A stretch of DNA of 64,000 nucleotides from Clostridium acetobutylicum ATCC 824 (lineage in GTDB: Bacteria > Bacillota > Clostridia > Clostridiales > Clostridiaceae), in contig NC_003030.1 in assembly GCF_000008765.1 (NCBI RefSeq), positions 1,832,001 to 1,896,000 of the forward strand, given 5' to 3'. Shown piece after piece: positions 61,408 through 64,000 of the stretch. How positions within the stretch are numbered: the first letter of the stretch is position 1; the number at the start of each line of letters is the position of its first letter. A program made the translations under genes and the position numbers. Under the pieces are notes generated by a model, which was given only the letters and a program-made list of their open reading frames with translations, did no database searches and was not told where the DNA came from.

Positions 61408-62403
61408 ATGATAATAGCTATTGATGGAATGGGTGGAGATAATGCTCCCGAGGCTGTTGTTAAAGGATGTGTAGAGGCTATTAAAGGCAATAGTAGCATA
61501 CACATTATAATAACAGGTCCCAGTGACAAAATCAGTGCCGAACTAAAAAAATACACTTTTAACGAAGAAAGTATAGAAATAGTTGATGCTAAGGATGTTA
61601 TAACTAACAATGAACATCCTGTTATGGCAGTAAGAAGAAAAAAGGAATCATCTCTTTATAAGGCTTTAAATCTTGTAAAAGAAGGAAAAGCAGATGCTGT
61701 TATTTCAGCAGGTAGTACAGGGGCATTAATGGCAGGTGCTACACTTATGATAGGAAGAATAAAAGGGATAGATAGAGTAGCTCTATCACCTATTATGCCA
61801 GGAAAAAATTCTCCTTTTATGGTAACAGATGCTGGAGCAAATGTTGATTGTAAGCCTCAATATCTTGTTCAATTTGCACTTATGGGTAAAATATATTTTG
61901 AAAGTGTACTAGGCGTTAAAAAACCGACTATAGGACTTGTTAATATAGGTGCAGAGGAAGAGAAGGGTAATGAATTAACTAAAAGTGCATATAAGCTTCT
62001 AAAAGAGTCAGGACTTAATTTTGTTGGCAATGTAGAACCAAGAGATGCATCTACTGGTGATGTTGATATATTAGTATGTGATGGATTCGTTGGAAATACT
62101 CTTTTAAAAATGTATGAAGGTGTAGCTTTAAATTTATTTAAAATGCTTAAAAGTGAAATTACATCATCTACAAGAGCAAAAGTTGGAGCATTGATGTTAA
62201 AACCCGTTCTAAAAGATTTTGCGAAAAAATTTGATTACAGTGAATATGGAGGTTCGCCTTTCCTAGGTTCAAAAGGTATAGTTATAAAAGCTCATGGAAG
62301 TTCAAATTCAAAGGCTTTTAAAAATGCAATAAATCAAGCTGTATCTTGTAGTGAAAATAAAATAATAGATAAGATTTCCAGGCAATTAGAAGAGCTAAAT
62401 TAA
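61408..62403 (+). CDS. plsX: Phosphate acyltransferase PlsX
   Basis: PlsX converts acyl-ACP to acyl phosphate at the membrane surface, starting phospholipid synthesis. It has 331 residues with [20 protein letters not shown] at the N-terminus, [19 protein letters not shown], and [36 protein letters not shown] precedes ATG 61408. acpP, encoding the acyl carrier, follows. The acyl phosphate it makes is used by PlsY, and FakA (also in this window) can supply the same intermediate. Confidence 0.96.
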   Translation: MIIAIDGMGGDNAPEAVVKGCVEAIKGNSSIHIIITGPSDKISAELKKYTFNEESIEIVDAKDVITNNEHPVMAVRRKKESSLYKALNLVKEGKADAVISAGSTGALMAGATLMIGRIKGIDRVALSPIMPGKNSPFMVTDAGANVDCKPQYLVQFALMGKIYFESVLGVKKPTIGLVNIGAEEEKGNELTKSAYKLLKESGLNFVGNVEPRDASTGDVDILVCDGFVGNTLLKMYEGVALNLFKMLKSEITSSTRAKVGALMLKPVLKDFAKKFDYSEYGGSPFLGSKGIVIKAHGSSNSKAFKNAINQAVSCSENKIIDKISRQLEELN

Positions 62404-62454
62404 ATATTACGAATAATTTAACTGTATAAAGTAATAGAATTTAGTATATAAATA

Positions 62455-62483
62455 TTGACGACAGCAATTATATGTAATATTAT
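62455..62483 (+). promoter_or_regulatory. Candidate promoter of acpP
   Basis: TTGACG (62455-62460) and TATTAT (62478-62483) are 17 bases apart. The short leader ends in TTTAGGAGGTGAAAAC before ATG 62510. Confidence 0.6.
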
Positions 62484-62509
62484 CATAATAGAGTTTAGGA
62501 GGTGAAAAC

Positions 62510-62743
62510 ATGGTATTTGAAAAAGTTAAGGACATAATAGCAGATCAACTTGGTATTGATGCAACTGAAATAAAAATGGAATCCTCTTTTATTGATGATT
62601 TAGGAGCTGATTCTCTTGATATAGTTGAACTGATAATGGCTTTAGAAGAAGAATTTGATATAGAAATGCCTGATGAAGAGGCTGAAAAAGTTTCAAGTGT
62701 AGGCGATGTAGTTAATTACATAAAAGCTCATACAGAAGAGTAA
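62510..62743 (+). CDS. acpP: Acyl carrier protein
   Basis: AcpP carries growing acyl chains in fatty acid synthesis. It is an acidic 77-residue protein. [20 protein letters not shown] contains Ser35, the 4'-phosphopantetheine site. An unusually strong ribosome site, TTAGGAGGTGA, precedes ATG 62510, fitting an abundant protein. It has its own promoter and a terminator downstream. Confidence 0.97.
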   Translation: MVFEKVKDIIADQLGIDATEIKMESSFIDDLGADSLDIVELIMALEEEFDIEMPDEEAEKVSSVGDVVNYIKAHTEE

Positions 62744-62746
62744 AAG

Positions 62747-62770
62747 AAGTCCCGTTTTATGCGGGACTTT
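62747..62770 (+). terminator. Terminator after acpP
   Basis: AAGTCCCG (62747-62754) pairs perfectly with CGGGACTT (62762-62769) around seven bases. TTATACTT follows, a poor T-run, so read-through to rnc is possible. Confidence 0.7.
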
Positions 62771-62869
62771 ATACTTAAAATAAAGTTTATTCTTGAAATT
62801 ATTAATTATACATAATGTGTATGTAGATATCTGTAATTTGAAGAATGCACTTATAAGGAGTGAATTTCA

Positions 62870-63562
62870 ATGGAAGAAGAAAGATTATTAGAGGAACTTG
62901 AAAGTAAATTAGGTATAGAATTTCAAAATATAAATCTCCTTGTTACCGCACTTACTCATAGTTCATACGCAAATGAAAATAAGAATGCTGAATATAATGA
63001 AAGGCTTGAATTTTTAGGGGACGCAGTTCTTCAGCTTTCTATATCAGAATACTTCTTTAAGAAGTACCCAACTATATCAGAGGGGGAACTTACCAAAAAG
63101 CGTGCACTTGTTGTTTGTGGTATGTCCCTTCACTCAATAGGGGAAAGATGGCAGCTTGGAAAATATATAAGAATGAGTCATGGTGAGGAGCTTACAGGAG
63201 GGCGTACACGAGTTTCTATTATAGCTGACTGCGTTGAAGCAGTAATTGCTGCTATATATCTAGATAAGGGGTTTGACACTGCTAAAAATTTTATCTTGAG
63301 GGAGTTTGAAGGTACAATACAAAATGCAGTAGAAAACAAAATAATACTTGACTACAAAACGAGACTTCAGGAAATTCTTCAGTCAAAAGGAAAAACTGAT
63401 ATAAAATACACTCTTGTAAGGCACGAAGGTCCACCTCACAGAAGAAAGTTCTTTGTTAATTTGAATTTTGATAATGATGTTAAAAGTACTGGTGAGGGAT
63501 ACACAAAAAAAGATGCAGAACAAGATGCTGCATGTAAAGCATTGAAAGGATTGGATAATTAA
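62870..63562 (+). CDS. rnc: Ribonuclease III
   Basis: RNase III cuts double-stranded RNA in rRNA and mRNA processing. It has 230 residues. The signature ERLEFLGDAVLQL near residue 44 holds the metal ligands, with ADCVEAVIAAIYLD supplying the distal ones. The C-terminal double-stranded RNA-binding domain runs from about residue 155 (DYKTRLQEILQSKG) to KKDAEQDAACKALK. ATAAGGAGTGAATTTCA precedes ATG 62870. plsX-acpP-rnc is a conserved order. Confidence 0.97.
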   Translation: MEEERLLEELESKLGIEFQNINLLVTALTHSSYANENKNAEYNERLEFLGDAVLQLSISEYFFKKYPTISEGELTKKRALVVCGMSLHSIGERWQLGKYIRMSHGEELTGGRTRVSIIADCVEAVIAAIYLDKGFDTAKNFILREFEGTIQNAVENKIILDYKTRLQEILQSKGKTDIKYTLVRHEGPPHRRKFFVNLNFDNDVKSTGEGYTKKDAEQDAACKALKGLDN

Positions 63563-64000
63563 ATGGGCAAATCTCACTATATAATACCTATTTTTGTTCC
63601 ACATGAAGGATGTCCGCATGACTGTGTATTTTGCAATCAGAACACCATTACTGGTGAGGAAAGCAAAGTTAATGGTGACTATGTAAAAAGTACTGTAGAG
63701 GATTACCTAGATACTATTCCTAATAAGAGTGCAACTATAGAAATATCCTTTTTTGGTGGAACCTTTACTGCGATAAACATAGAAAAGCAAAAGGAGCTTC
63801 TTTCTGTTGCAAGGCATTATAAGGAAATAGGTAAAATTAAATATATAAGATTGTCAACCAGACCTGATTATATAGATGATGAAATACTTACCAATCTAAA
63901 AAATTATTCCGTTGATATAATAGAACTTGGTGTACAGTCACTTGATAGTGAAGTCCTTTTAAAATCAGGAAGAGGTCATACTAAAGAAGATGTAGTAAAA
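63563..64000 (+). CDS. Elp3-like radical SAM protein, N-terminal part (cut by window end)
   Basis: The open frame starts at ATG 63563, one base after the rnc stop, and runs off the window edge after 146 codons. The radical SAM cysteines are in GCPHDCVFCNQ (Cys17, Cys21, Cys24). FFGGTFTAI near residue 68, RLSTRPDYI and ELGVQSLDSEVL follow the Elp3/coproporphyrinogen-oxidase-like pattern. Homologues lie next to rnc and smc in many Clostridia. The substrate is unknown to me, and the C-terminal domains are not visible. No clear ribosome site precedes it beyond GAAAGGATTGG. Confidence 0.88.
   Translation, partial: MGKSHYIIPIFVPHEGCPHDCVFCNQNTITGEESKVNGDYVKSTVEDYLDTIPNKSATIEISFFGGTFTAINIEKQKELLSVARHYKEIGKIKYIRLSTRPDYIDDEILTNLKNYSVDIIELGVQSLDSEVLLKSGRGHTKEDVVK

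Noticed and set aside
1-64000. CRISPR arrays, tRNA, rRNA, insertion sequences, prophage genes
   Set aside because: Reading for spaced repeats, transposase or integrase motifs and tRNA-like cloverleaf sequences showed none.

Overview
The window is a dense, low-GC, strongly plus-biased stretch of a spore-forming Firmicute chromosome. About 66 genes are visible, and only four lie on the minus strand or are broken (rpmB, ylbJ and tmcAL on minus; one chemotaxis-receptor pseudogene). Complete spoIIGA, sigE, sigG, an uninterrupted sigK, spoIVA, spoVM and ylbJ show an endospore former. The adjacent pta-ackA pair, A/T-rich codon use and the gene order point to the genus Clostridium. C. acetobutylicum or a close relative is my best guess, but that rests on recalled gene order and not on a search. 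No rRNA, tRNA, CRISPR array, insertion sequence or prophage was seen, and no gene-free stretch exceeds about 270 bases.

Layout. 1-6 kb: 3' part of ribonuclease J, typA, mltG, and a probable tRNA wobble-uridine pair (TrmR-like methyltransferase and TrhP-like U32 protein). 6-11 kb: a class B penicillin-binding protein, sigK, a lone pilT and a membrane glycosyltransferase. 11-16.4 kb: ftsA-ftsZ, then spoIIGA-sigE-sigG, followed by a ylmC-type PRC-barrel gene, nrdR and pgeF. 18-26 kb: phosphate regulon phoP-phoR, a decayed chemotaxis receptor, and pstS-pstC-pstA-pstB-phoU behind a repeat-rich promoter. 26-34 kb: a PDZ/radical-SAM DUF512 protein, der, gpsA, spoIVA, an asparaginase and an aminotransferase. 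34-49 kb: a long conserved housekeeping run (yicC, remA, gmk, rpoZ, coaBC, priA, def, fmt, a YugP-type protease, rsmB, rlmN, prpC, prkC, rsgA, rpe, thiN). 49-58 kb: a 60-residue membrane protein, the 24-residue SpoVM, rpmB on minus, an Asp23-family gene, fakA, recG, rsmD, coaD, a coiled-coil protein, then ylbJ and tmcAL on minus. 58-64 kb: pta-ackA, a frameshifted DUF177 gene, rpmF, plsX, acpP, rnc and the start of an Elp3-like radical SAM gene.

How the genes fit together. SigE (with its protease SpoIIGA), SigG and SigK are all encoded within 9 kb, and SpoIVA and its membrane anchor SpoVM are also here. Sequences resembling SigE and SigF/SigG promoters precede spoIVA, the small-protein/spoVM pair and sigG. 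PhoPR sits directly before the Pst transporter it would control. PrpC/PrkC/RsgA, Def/Fmt and PlsX/AcpP are well-known functional neighbours.

Most of the window is conserved core chromosome, and I do not see a large unknown system. The best candidates for something undescribed are the 60-residue two-helix membrane protein that appears to share a SigE-type promoter with spoVM, two nested inverted-repeat leaders (before pgeF and before recG), the phased repeats before pstS, and the frameshift in the DUF177 gene.
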